Shown here: positions 27,501-34,601 of the stretch, piece by piece | Layout of the letters: each line of letters opens with the position of its first letter | How positions within the stretch are numbered: position 1 is the first letter of the stretch | DNA from: CAVRTM01 sp963696105 | GTDB taxonomy: Bacteria; Actinomycetota; Actinomycetes; Actinomycetales; Dermatophilaceae | DNA length: 64,000 bases | NCBI GenBank assembly: GCA_963696105.1 | Contig: CAVOIP010000002.1 | Coordinates: 474,071 to 538,070, forward strand | Direction: 5' to 3' | The notes under the pieces: generated by a model | What the model saw: the letters and a program-made list of their open reading frames with translations, nothing else | What the model was told of the DNA's origin: nothing | Databases searched by the model: none | Translations under genes and position numbers: made by a program

Positions 27501-28164
27501 CGAGGCTCGCTCGCAGGTCGTCGCGCCCCGCCACGCCCTCCTCCATCGCTGCGGCGTGGTCGGTCCAGGCCTTCTCCTCCTCGACCTTGCGGGCCGAGAG
27601 CGCCGGCAGCAACGGGCGGGCGGCGGCCAGTGCGGCCGCACCGGCGAGGGGGAAGAGGAGGAACGCCGGCCACCAGGTGGTCCCGGCCACGACCCACAGC
27701 GGCCCGGACGCCAGCAGCGTGCGGATGGCCTGCCAGGCGCTCTGCCGGAGCAGCGTGCCGACCTCGTGGGTGTCGTCGTCGACACGGTCCAGGACCTCGC
27801 CCACCGCCTGCTCCGTGAGCGCCGGCAACGGCTGGTGCAGGGCTGCGTCGAGGAGGTCCGCGCGCAGCGTGCCCTCGGCGCGGTCGACGACCCCGGCCCA
27901 CAACGTGCGCGCCGCGGTGTCGAGGACGGCCGCTCCGACGACGCACGTGGCGAGCTGCCAGACCAGCTCTGCCGTGGCGTGCTCGGCGAGCCGTCCGGCG
28001 AACAACGAGCCCAGGGACGTGCCCACGGCTGCTATGGCGCACAACACGAGCGCCCACGCCGCGACGGGACTGCGCAGCCTCCGCCAGTCGACGGGTCGGC
28101 CGCGGTCGGGAGGTGGCACCTGGGTCGGGACCGTGCGGCCGGACTCCAGTCGGGTGAGAGACAT
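24598..28164 (-). CDS. tandem ABC exporter (TMD-NBD-TMD-NBD), with two compensating frame shifts
   Basis: One long reading of 1188 residues. The first half has a membrane domain and an NBD with Walker A GRTGSGKSTLASLL, signature LSSGEEQLVAFARLL and Walker B VVVLDEATARMD. The second NBD has GQVGSGKSSLLSVLAG, LSGGQVQRLALARAL and LLLADDVSSALD. It is therefore a fused exporter of the multidrug/lipid type. Between about 25935 and 25315 the open frame is Arg/Gly-rich nonsense. The true second membrane domain (VIVAVTAIAAQSLLAGGVLL, VTGGWGLATALLVTSAV) lies one frame over. One extra G after GCGCGC near 25935 and one missing C in a C run near 25315 explain this. The ATG at 28164 begins a short cytosolic lead before the first helix. 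Confidence 0.87.
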   Translation of the reverse strand: MSLTRLESGRTVPTQVPPPDRGRPVDWRRLRSPVAAWALVLCAIAAVGTSLGSLFAGRLAEHATAELVWQLATCVVGAAVLDTAARTLWAGVVDRAEGTLRADLLDAALHQPLPALTEQAVGEVLDRVDDDTHEVGTLLRQSAWQAIRTLLASGPLWVVAGTTWWPAFLLFPLAGAAALAAARPLLPALSARKVEEEKAWTDHAAAMEEGVAGRDDLRASLGQAHVLRRCTQLASEVHTRFADVLGLESRIGRRTGTLLHAVLAATAVVGVTLVVDHHLTTASLVTLFIVTTMFVGQIDMLARHLPDLQAGFGAVLRLRGLFDADREPVGGDELPAGPLDVEFRDLHFAYVEGRFALQHVDLRVQASTTCALVGRTGSGKSTLASLLSRAAEPERGSVVLGGIDVLDLDLQSLRSAVGVVTQRTEILAGTLAENITLFEPVPRADVERAVAELGLEAWVSGLPDGLDTLLGPGGTTLSSGEEQLVAFARLLVRNVRVVVLDEATARMDRVTETHVVRAAGRLLAGRTGLLVAHRLSTTERAQQVAVLEGGRVVQQGPRARVATQPGPFRSLLEKAVEEDASGSAAEPALVPDQGPALPPDPGLPIAGAERVGTARRTGKPPAQPRLDDVPSLARATLSALLVEPKWGLVSVGLFLGAALSGAFGALTGWIWGHLVVALQDGDSPVAFTAALVVCLLASPLLMAESFRRYPRWWVSVMLRVRSAVLMGQTAQHRLERTPPGEVVARGHGRRPAGPVRRPLGRLRQRAGHRRGDRHRGAEPARRRRPARRDAGLVAGLHPGSACGRSVRRRLRLGTGPVRPLAGVRAGLRAHGQARRVDAERARPPQRGRQRSRGGGSPRAPGPGPARRRAHRDGAVRRRGGVGRPRHRRLGAGDRAARDERRHRVRLVRAGRRLGHHRSARHPRVDADHQPARRRRRPDEAAGRDRPGGRLGPAAPARTREALRTLELVGVTAVHDDGTLGATDVDLTIGAQELVLLLGQVGSGKSSLLSVLAGLVSSTGEIRWNGDPVADPQTFLRPGRVAHVAQVPRVLSGTFRDNVRLDHPDREVLPALESSRLVPDVEAAGGPDALVGHRGVRLSGGQVQRLALARALACDAELLLADDVSSALDSETEIELWTALRRRGATVIGATSKRAALAQADRVVVLVEGRVAAVGAWSQLSGSWGHLAG

Positions 28165-28264
28165 CGCCCCAGACCGTACGACGAACCACTGACAGCCGTC
28201 CTGTGATTTATGCGGCGGTCCGCGCGGCGCCGGCTCCAACGCGGGCTCCGACCGGCGGAGCCCG

Positions 28265-28741
28265 TCAGAACAGGGTGTCCTGCTCCAGCGTGAGCAGGAC
28301 CTGCTTGCGGGCCAGTCCACCGCCGAAGCCGGTGAGGGTGCCGTTGGCGCCGATCACGCGGTGGCACGGGATGACGACGGGAATGGGGTTGCTGCCGTTG
28401 GCGGTTCCCACGGCGCGCGAGGTGGTCCGGGGGTCCATGCCGATCCGCCGGGCGACCTCACCGTAGGTCACGGTGCGGCCGTAGGGAATCGTCCGCAGCG
28501 CGTCCCACACCCGCTGCTGGAACGGCGTGCCGGCCGGGCGGAGCGGCAGGTCGAAGTCGTGCCGGTCGCGGGCGAAGTACTCCTCGAGCTGGTCGCGGGC
28601 GGCGACCAGCACCGGGTGGCTGTCGTCCCGCTCCCCCACAACCGACCGGTGCGGCGCGAACTCGATGCCGGTGACGGCCGACCCGTCGGTCTGCACGAGA
28701 AGGTCGTCGACCGGCGTGGCGACGATCGTCCAGGCGTTCAT
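28265..28741 (-). CDS. ogt: methylated-DNA--protein-cysteine methyltransferase
   Basis: A 158-residue suicide DNA-repair protein that removes the methyl group from O6-methylguanine. It has the C-terminal methyltransferase domain with GTPFQQRVWDALRTIPYGRT, TVTYGEVARRIG, and the active site IPCHRVIGANGTLTGFGGGL with acceptor Cys126. The ATG at 28741 overlaps the stop of the upstream ada/alkA gene by 4 nt, which gives the start and shows translational coupling. Length and motifs are normal. Confidence 0.96.
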   Translation of the reverse strand: MNAWTIVATPVDDLLVQTDGSAVTGIEFAPHRSVVGERDDSHPVLVAARDQLEEYFARDRHDFDLPLRPAGTPFQQRVWDALRTIPYGRTVTYGEVARRIGMDPRTTSRAVGTANGSNPIPVVIPCHRVIGANGTLTGFGGGLARKQVLLTLEQDTLF

Positions 28742-30258
28742 GCGCTCCTCCGTGATGTCCGTGTCGTCGGCGTCGTCCGTACCGGCCGGCTGGCCGCGAC
28801 GGCCCACAGGTGCATCAGGGCGTAGGACCGCCAGGGCCGCCAGGCTCGTGAGAAGGGCTCCGCTCCGGCGACGTCCAGGCCGATGGTCATCAGCCCGTGG
28901 CGGACACCGACGTCGGTGGGCAGGAACACGTCGGGGTCGCCGAGGGCTCGCAACAGGATGTAGTCCGCCGTCCATGGTCCGACACCGGGCACCTCGAGCA
29001 GGCGGCGCCGCACCTCGCTGCGCGGCAGGCTGCGGTCCAGCGCGATGTCGCCGGCGGCGATGGCCGTGCACAGGGCGACCAGCGCCCGGCCGCGGCTGCG
29101 TGGCATCGGCAGCGTCTCCGGGTCGAGGGCCGCCAGCGTCGCCGCGTCGGGAAACGTGGAGCCCAAGCCGTCCGGCCGGGCCCCTGCGCCCAGCTCCAGC
29201 GTCGTGCCGTACGTCGCGACGACGCGCGCCAGGACCGTGCGCGCGCCTGCCACCGAGATCTGCTGTCCCACCACCGCCCTCACGGCGACCTCGAGGCCGT
29301 CGACGTGGCCGGGGACGCGCAGCCCCGGTCGCTCCCGCGCCGTCGTACCCAGCACCGGGTCGGACTCGAGCAGGTCACCGACGGCCGCCGGGTCGGCGTC
29401 GAGGTCCAGGAGCCGGCGGCAGCGCTCGACGGCGGCACCGACGTCCCTCAGGTCGGCCGCCTCCAGGTCGCACACGACCGCGTCGTCCCCCGGGGTGAGG
29501 TGCACGACGGCCGGGCCGTGCGGCAGCGTGAGGGTGCGCGAGTACGTGCCGTCGGTGACCGCCTCGATGCCCGGCACGGCTCGGACCGCGAGGAACCGCA
29601 GCAGCTCGGGTCCGTCGAACGGGCGGCGGACCGCCAGCCGGATCCGCAGGTGCCCCGGCGACGCGACGCCGCCGGGCTGTCGGCGGGCGCGCAGGGCCGT
29701 CGGCGTACAGGCGTAGACCTCGGCCATGGTCGCGTTGAACTGCCGCACGCTGGAGAAGCCTGCGGCGAAGGCGATGTCGGCCATCGGCAGCGCGGTCGTC
29801 TCCACCAGGGTCCGGGCGGTCTGGGCCCGTCGCGCGCGGGCGAGGGCGAGCGGGCCGGCGCCGACCTCCTCGCTCAGCAGCCGGCCCAGGTGCCGCGGCG
29901 TGTAGCCGATCCGCCGGGCCAGGCCGGGTACGCCGTCGCGCTCGACCACGCCGTCGTTGATCAGGCGCATGGCGCGGCCCGCGGTGTCGGCCCGGACGTC
30001 CCAGTCCGGTGAGCCCGGCGTGGCGTCGGGCAGGCAGCGGCGGCAGGCGCGGTAACCGGCGACCTGGGCGGCGGCCGCGCTGACGAAGAAGTCCACGGAG
30101 GTCCGGTGCGGGGTCCGGGCGGGGCAGGACGGCCGGCAGTAGATGCCGGTGGTGCGCACCGCGGTGTAGAAGATGCCGTCGAAGCGGCGGTCGCGGCTCT
30201 GCACCGCGCGGTAGCACCGCTCGGTGTCGGCGACCCGGGAGACCTGCATGCCTGCCAT
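28738..30258 (-). CDS. alkA: Ada-AraC-AlkA fusion: DNA-3-methyladenine glycosylase and regulator
   Basis: A 506-residue three-part protein. The Ada metal-binding domain has Cys41, Cys45, Cys72 and Cys75 (YCRPSCPAR and ACRRCLP), which sense methylphosphotriesters. An AraC helix-turn-helix follows (IGYTPRHLGRLLSEEVGAGP, then PMADIAFAAGFSSVRQFN). The AlkA glycosylase domain follows, with hairpin-helix-hairpin LLEVPGVGPWTADYILLRAL and the Asp motif FLPTDVGVRHG. It would both activate the adaptive response and excise alkylated bases. It is coupled to ogt by a 4-nt overlap. The ATG at 30258 is used; an ATG at 30249 is an equal candidate. Confidence 0.94.
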   Translation of the reverse strand: MAGMQVSRVADTERCYRAVQSRDRRFDGIFYTAVRTTGIYCRPSCPARTPHRTSVDFFVSAAAAQVAGYRACRRCLPDATPGSPDWDVRADTAGRAMRLINDGVVERDGVPGLARRIGYTPRHLGRLLSEEVGAGPLALARARRAQTARTLVETTALPMADIAFAAGFSSVRQFNATMAEVYACTPTALRARRQPGGVASPGHLRIRLAVRRPFDGPELLRFLAVRAVPGIEAVTDGTYSRTLTLPHGPAVVHLTPGDDAVVCDLEAADLRDVGAAVERCRRLLDLDADPAAVGDLLESDPVLGTTARERPGLRVPGHVDGLEVAVRAVVGQQISVAGARTVLARVVATYGTTLELGAGARPDGLGSTFPDAATLAALDPETLPMPRSRGRALVALCTAIAAGDIALDRSLPRSEVRRRLLEVPGVGPWTADYILLRALGDPDVFLPTDVGVRHGLMTIGLDVAGAEPFSRAWRPWRSYALMHLWAVAASRPVRTTPTTRTSRRSA

Positions 30259-30421
30259 CGTGCCGCACCCTCCCGACCACGGTCTGGCGGGTATCGGACA
30301 TGGCCCTTCGGCGGCACGCCAGCACCGCGGTGCCAGCTCGCCGGACGCTCCGGGCGTCCTGTGGACGAGCGGGACGACGTCTCGCCCGGCGCCATTAGCG
30401 TCCTTGCAGGAGGTGGCGGCC

Positions 30422-30727
30422 GTGCGTTACGAAGTGGGTCCGGACGGGCTGCGGGAGCGGTCCGAGCACCTGTCTCAGGTGTCCGCCCGCGTGGCGCGCC
30501 TGCAGCTCGGCGAGGCGGTCTCCGCACTGCGGCTGGCGATGCCGGGCTCCCGCAGCGCCGACGCCGCCGGGCAGCTGGCGCGGGAGTGGGACGACATGCT
30601 GTGCACCTGGACCCGCGGCGCGACCGACCACGCGCGCTTCCTGCGCCGGGCCGCAGGCGACTACGACCTGGTCGAGGTGCTGAACCACCCCCGCAGCTGG
30701 ACCAACCCGCTCAAGCGGGGAGCCTGA
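30422..30727 (+). CDS. EspC/WXG100-like helical protein
   Basis: A 101-residue, mostly helical protein without a signal peptide (YEVGPDGLRERSEHLSQVSA, LQLGEAVSALRLAMPGS, then LAREWDDMLCTWTRGATDHARFLRRAAGDYDLVE in shorter blocks). The layout, an early VGPDGLR and a central Trp followed by a helix, resembles actinobacterial EspC-like or WXG100-type partners of type VII secretion substrates. GGAGG precedes the GTG at 30422. Its TGA overlaps the ATG of the DUF1023 hydrolase gene by one base, so the products are probably made together. No ESX secretion genes are in the window. Confidence 0.7.
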   Translation: MRYEVGPDGLRERSEHLSQVSARVARLQLGEAVSALRLAMPGSRSADAAGQLAREWDDMLCTWTRGATDHARFLRRAAGDYDLVEVLNHPRSWTNPLKRGA

Positions 30728-32547
30728 TGGGACGGTTCTCGGTCGGGCAGGTGCGCGAGTGGGACCCCGCCCGGATGCAGGACGTCGCCACCTCCCTCCA
30801 GCACAGCCGCTCCGCGCTCGTGTCCCTCGGCGCGGACTTCCCGGCAGGGGCCGGCCCCACGGTGTGGCAGGGACCGGCCGCGAGCGCGGCCTACCTGCGG
30901 GAGGAGTCGCTGGCGGCCGCAGAGCGCGCGATGGTCACCGCCGTGGCGGCCGTCCAGCGCGCCGTCGACGAGTCCGCCGCGCGGGTGCGTGCGCTGCAGG
31001 CGGCGCTGGAGCAGGTCCAACGCCTGGCCGCGGGCCACCGGCTGCGGGTGGACGACGACGGCGTGGTGCGCGACACCGGCTGCCTGCCCACACCCGCCGA
31101 CGCCGGGCTGGCCGCGGCGATGGAGCGGGACCGCGAGCGCGCCAGGGAGGGCGCCCGGGCGTCCGTCCACGAGGTGCTGCGGGCCGCCGTGGACATCGAC
31201 GACGGCCTGGCGTCGGTGCTGCTCGCGGCGGCCCACGACGGCATCGGGAGCCGGGGCACAGCCACTCTGGCCGAGGCGTGGCGCGCCGGCGCGGCGCTCC
31301 CCGTCCTGCGCTTGCCCTCGCCACCTCCCGCCGGGCCGTACGACGTCGCGACCTGGTGGCGCGCGCTGACGCCGGCCGAGCGGAAGGAGGCCGCACGGGC
31401 CATGCCGGCGGTGCTCGGCCGGCTGGACGGTCTGCCCCCAGCCGTGCGCGATGAGGCGAACCGCACGGTGATGGCGCGCGAGCGGCAACGGCTGCAGGAG
31501 CTCCTGCCGGGGCTGCAGGAGGCAGTGGACCGGGCGGTGTCCGCGCTGCCCGGCCGCGGCGACGCGGAGGTGGTCGCCCACGTGCTGCGCATCCGGACCG
31601 CCCGGGACGAGCTGGCCGCGGCGACCACCGCACTGGCGGCGATCGCCGCGCTGGTCACGATGCTCGCGCAGGACGGCCCGCGACGACGACTGCTCTCGTT
31701 CGGCGCGGGGGGCCGGCGGGTGACCGCCGCGGTCTCGGTCGGCGACGTCTCCACCGCCGGGCACGTCGCCGTGTTCGTGCCCGGCCTGACCAGCCAGGTC
31801 CAGGACCCGGCGACATTCGTCGCGTACGACGCCCAGATGGCCGCGCTGGTGGCCACCGCCGGTGCGATGGCGGTCGGGCCCGACGCCGAGGTCGCTGCGG
31901 TGACCTGGCTGGACTACGAGGCGCCGCAGTGGGACGAGCTGTTCGAGCCGGACCACTCCGTGCTGCTGCCGCTGGACGCCGAGCGGGCGGGACCGGCCCT
32001 CGCCTCGTTCGTCACCGGGATCGACGCCGCACGTGAGCGGGATCCGCACCTGACGCTGCTCGGGCACTCCTACGGGTCGACGACGGTCGGCTACGCCCTG
32101 CAGCAGGGCACCGGCGTCGACGACGCCGTGGTGTTCGGCTCGCCCGGCCTCGGCACCTCCGACGTGGCGGACCTGCAGCTGCCGCCCGGGGGTGTCTGGC
32201 TGCTCGAGGCCCGCGGCGACCCGGTGGCCGACCTCGGCGCGTTCGGTGCCGACCCCAGCGGGCTGGCCGGGATCGTCCGGCTCTCCTCGGACGCCGTGCC
32301 GCTGCCGGGCGGCGTGCTGGGCCGTGAGTCCACCGGCCACAGCGGCTACCTCGCCGTGGGCTCCACGGCCGCGTGGAACATCGCCGCCGTCGTGGCCGGG
32401 CGGCCGGCAGCCACCGTGCGGCCGCCCCGCAGGCCCGGGGTGGCGGCCCACGACCGGGGCCGCCGGCCGACGCCGGCCGTGTCGCGCCCGGAGTCCCCGC
32501 CGGTCACCGGCCTGTGGGCCCTCACGCGGCACCCGGAGGCCGGGTGA
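30727..32547 (+). CDS. DUF1023 alpha/beta hydrolase with helical N-terminal domain
   Basis: A 606-residue protein. Residues 1-130 are helical and WXG100-like (TVWQGPAASAAYLREESL, then ESAARVRALQAALEQVQRLA). The C-terminal half is the DUF1023 alpha/beta hydrolase: HVAVFVPGLTSQVQDPATF, VTWLDYEAPQWDELF, and nucleophile elbow LLGHSYGSTTVGYAL, then VVFGSPGLGTSDVADL, and a His in RESTGHSGYLAV. The combination is common for putative type VII-associated hydrolases in Actinobacteria. It is translationally coupled to the small upstream gene. The substrate is unknown. No N-terminal signal peptide is present, so any export would depend on a secretion system encoded elsewhere. Confidence 0.87.
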   Translation: MGRFSVGQVREWDPARMQDVATSLQHSRSALVSLGADFPAGAGPTVWQGPAASAAYLREESLAAAERAMVTAVAAVQRAVDESAARVRALQAALEQVQRLAAGHRLRVDDDGVVRDTGCLPTPADAGLAAAMERDRERAREGARASVHEVLRAAVDIDDGLASVLLAAAHDGIGSRGTATLAEAWRAGAALPVLRLPSPPPAGPYDVATWWRALTPAERKEAARAMPAVLGRLDGLPPAVRDEANRTVMARERQRLQELLPGLQEAVDRAVSALPGRGDAEVVAHVLRIRTARDELAAATTALAAIAALVTMLAQDGPRRRLLSFGAGGRRVTAAVSVGDVSTAGHVAVFVPGLTSQVQDPATFVAYDAQMAALVATAGAMAVGPDAEVAAVTWLDYEAPQWDELFEPDHSVLLPLDAERAGPALASFVTGIDAARERDPHLTLLGHSYGSTTVGYALQQGTGVDDAVVFGSPGLGTSDVADLQLPPGGVWLLEARGDPVADLGAFGADPSGLAGIVRLSSDAVPLPGGVLGRESTGHSGYLAVGSTAAWNIAAVVAGRPAATVRPPRRPGVAAHDRGRRPTPAVSRPESPPVTGLWALTRHPEAG

Positions 32548-32565
32548 CCGCGGCAGCCCGGCCGG

Positions 32566-33006
32566 TCAGCGGCGCCAGCCCCAACGCCGGCGCCCGGGCG
32601 CCGGCGCCGGCTTCACTGGCTCCGGCGGCTGACCGGCGTGCTCCTGCAGCGCGAGCCACCGCCCGTAGCCGTTCTCCTGAACGGTCAGCACCCGTCCGGT
32701 CGAGAAGTCCATGGGCGTCCAGCCGCAGCGCCGGCACAGGTCGAGCACGGCCTGCACGGGGTCACTGCCGCCGCGCACCTGCACCGTCAGCGAGCCCACG
32801 GGGTCGCCGGTGGCGAGCACGACCTCGGCCACCACGTCCGCGCGCTCGACCCACCCCGTGCGGTCGTCCCACGTCGTGCCCGGCCACACGCCATCCACCT
32901 GCCGGCGGACGTCGGACTCCGGCCCCAGGGCGCCGTCCACATCAGCCACGCCGTCGCCGGTCTCCCACGACCGGTCGTCGGCCGAGACGTACACGTCCCA
33001 CGTCAT
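32566..33006 (-). CDS. hypothetical protein, unrecognised
   Basis: A 146-residue soluble acidic protein (start TWDVYVSADDRSWETGDG) with a basic Pro/Arg/Trp-rich tail (APAPGRRRWGWRR). The middle LTVQVRGGSDPVQAVLDLCRRCGW and MDFSTGRVLTVQE suggests an alpha/beta fold. I do not recognise the family. The ATG at 33006 has an excellent GAGGAGG upstream, and codon use matches the neighbours, so it is very probably a real gene. It is convergent with the DUF1023 gene. Confidence 0.75.
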   Translation of the reverse strand: MTWDVYVSADDRSWETGDGVADVDGALGPESDVRRQVDGVWPGTTWDDRTGWVERADVVAEVVLATGDPVGSLTVQVRGGSDPVQAVLDLCRRCGWTPMDFSTGRVLTVQENGYGRWLALQEHAGQPPEPVKPAPAPGRRRWGWRR

Positions 33007-33171
33007 GGCCACCTCCTCGTCACGCCGCCCTGCCGGTCGGCCCTGCCAGCACTCGCCGATGACCAGTATGTCGAGCCGGTCGGCACCCTCCGAAGGCCGG
33101 TCGCCCCCTGTCCGGCCGCGCATTCTGCGCCTGTTCCGGACACGTGACCGGACGGCCTGCGGTTAACCGGA

Positions 33172-33191
33172 GGTGGCGTCCGGACGTCACC
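33172..33191 (+). promoter_or_regulatory. 20-bp near-perfect palindrome upstream of the CbiX-like gene
   Basis: GGTGGCGTCCGGACGTCACC differs from its own reverse complement at one symmetric position. It ends 59 nt before the start of the chelatase-like gene. It is a plausible operator site. Confidence 0.4.
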
Positions 33192-33249
33192 TGCCGGAAA
33201 CACGACCTTCCTAGCGTGACAGCACATTCTTCGGCAGCAGGAGGTCGTG

Positions 33250-34050
33250 ATGAACAAGATGTCCCGTCCGGCGTGGGAGCAGCAGGCAGAAGCAGAGGCG
33301 CAGGACGAGCGGGCCTGGGGTACGGCGGCGCCGGCCGCACCGCAGCTCGTCCTGGCCCTGCGCCGTCAGGGCTCGCGCGAGCAGGCCTGGCACGTGCGCC
33401 TGCTCGGTCGGGCGGTCGCGCGCCGCCTGCCCGGTATGCGGGTGTCGCTGGCCTGCGTCGACCGCGACCTGCCGTCCCTCTCCGACGTCATGGCCTCGTC
33501 CACCGCGCCCAGCGTCATCGTGCCGTTGTGGCTGCTCGGCACCGACCGGGTGCAGCGCACGCTGTTCACGGCCAGCGCGCTCAGCCCGCAGTCGGTGCAG
33601 ATCGCCGCTCCCCTCGGCCCCGACCGGCTGGTGGCGGATGTCCTGGCCTGGCGGCTGCGTGCCGCGGGGGCCAGGGTGGGCGACCCCGTGGTCCTGGCCG
33701 TGCCGACGCCGGCCGACCCGGACGCCCACCGGGACGTCGTGCAGGCGGCGGCGATGCTGCGGGCCCGCTGGGGTGGCGCGCCGGTCGCGGTCGCGTACAC
33801 CGCCGGGTCGCCCCGAACCGTCGACGCCGCGGTGCGGGCACTGCGCCGGACCGGGCCGCAGCAGGTGGCCGTGGCGCCGTACACCCTGATGCCCGGCATG
33901 GGTGCGACCTCGGTGCGGCTCCAGGCCGAGCAGGCCGGCGCCTCGGTCGTGGCCGAGCCGCCGGGCATGCACCCCCTGGTCGTCGAGCTGGTCGTGCGCC
34001 GCCACCTCGCCGCGACCGAGCTCGCCCGAGCCCGCACCGTCGCCGCCTGA
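33250..34050 (+). CDS. CbiX/sirohydrochlorin chelatase-like protein
   Basis: A 266-residue protein with the two-lobed CbiX pattern: SREQAWHVRLLGRAVARRLPG, PSVIVPLWLLGTDRV, AAPLGPDRLVADVLAWRL, VVLAVPTPADPDAHRDV, VAYTAGSPRTVDAAV and VAPYTLMPGMG. The N-terminal active-site strand, normally containing AHGS, reads LVLALRRQGSREQA here, so the metal-binding His is missing. Chelatase activity is therefore doubtful. No tetrapyrrole genes are nearby. GGAGG precedes both a GTG at 33247 and the ATG at 33250. A 20-bp palindrome upstream suggests its own regulation. Confidence 0.75.
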   Translation: MNKMSRPAWEQQAEAEAQDERAWGTAAPAAPQLVLALRRQGSREQAWHVRLLGRAVARRLPGMRVSLACVDRDLPSLSDVMASSTAPSVIVPLWLLGTDRVQRTLFTASALSPQSVQIAAPLGPDRLVADVLAWRLRAAGARVGDPVVLAVPTPADPDAHRDVVQAAAMLRARWGGAPVAVAYTAGSPRTVDAAVRALRRTGPQQVAVAPYTLMPGMGATSVRLQAEQAGASVVAEPPGMHPLVVELVVRRHLAATELARARTVAA

Positions 34051-34118
34051 GCCCGCCTCAGCACCGATCACGACAACCAAAGCTGCGAGGAGGACAACCG
34101 CGACGCAGGACGCCGCAG

Positions 34119-34535
34119 TCAGGCTGGCGGGAGGGCGGCGGCCAGCCGCTCGGCGTACCCGCGTGCCTCCTCGTCGTCGGCGTAACGGGTGCGTGGCCAG
34201 AAGAACCCGCGCAGGCCGTCGCCCTTGGTGCGGGGGACGACGTGCACGTGCAGGTGCGGCACGCTCTGGCTGACGACGTTGTTCATGGCCACGAACGACC
34301 CCTGCGCTCCGAGCGCGGAGACGAGGGCGGCGGCAACCCGCTGGGCCGCCGCCATGACGAGGCCGAGCGCGCCGGCGTCGATGTCCACCAGCGTGCCGAC
34401 GTGGTGCCTCGGCACCAGCAGCGTGTGTCCCTTGAAGAGCGGCCTGGCGTCGAGGAACCCGACCACGTCAGGCTCGTCGAGGACGAGGTGTGCGGGCTGC
34501 TCGCCGGCGGCGATCGCGCAGAACAGGCAGGTCAT
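34119..34535 (-). CDS. HIT family protein
   Basis: A 138-residue histidine-triad nucleotide hydrolase. The N-terminal zinc-type CLFCAI, the core GHTLLVPRHHVGTLVD, FVAMNNVVSQSVPHLHVHVVPR (active HLHVH) and the C-terminal FFWPRTRYADDEEARGYAERL are all as expected for bacterial Hint/HIT proteins. It hydrolyses nucleoside phosphoramidates or dinucleotides. The ATG at 34535 gives the usual N-terminus. It is convergent with the chelatase-like gene. Confidence 0.94.
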   Translation of the reverse strand: MTCLFCAIAAGEQPAHLVLDEPDVVGFLDARPLFKGHTLLVPRHHVGTLVDIDAGALGLVMAAAQRVAAALVSALGAQGSFVAMNNVVSQSVPHLHVHVVPRTKGDGLRGFFWPRTRYADDEEARGYAERLAAALPPA

Positions 34536-34601
34536 CGCCCGAGACTAGCCAGCCGGTGGCGCACCGCCCCGGGCCGCTCCTCAGACAAGGAGAGCTGCTC
34601 C

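Noticed and set aside
23893..28206. A 4.3-kb open reading frame on the plus strand opposite the ABC exporter
   Set aside because: It mirrors the exporter's coding strand and overlaps the GntR gene in another frame. It shows no domain and has low-complexity composition.
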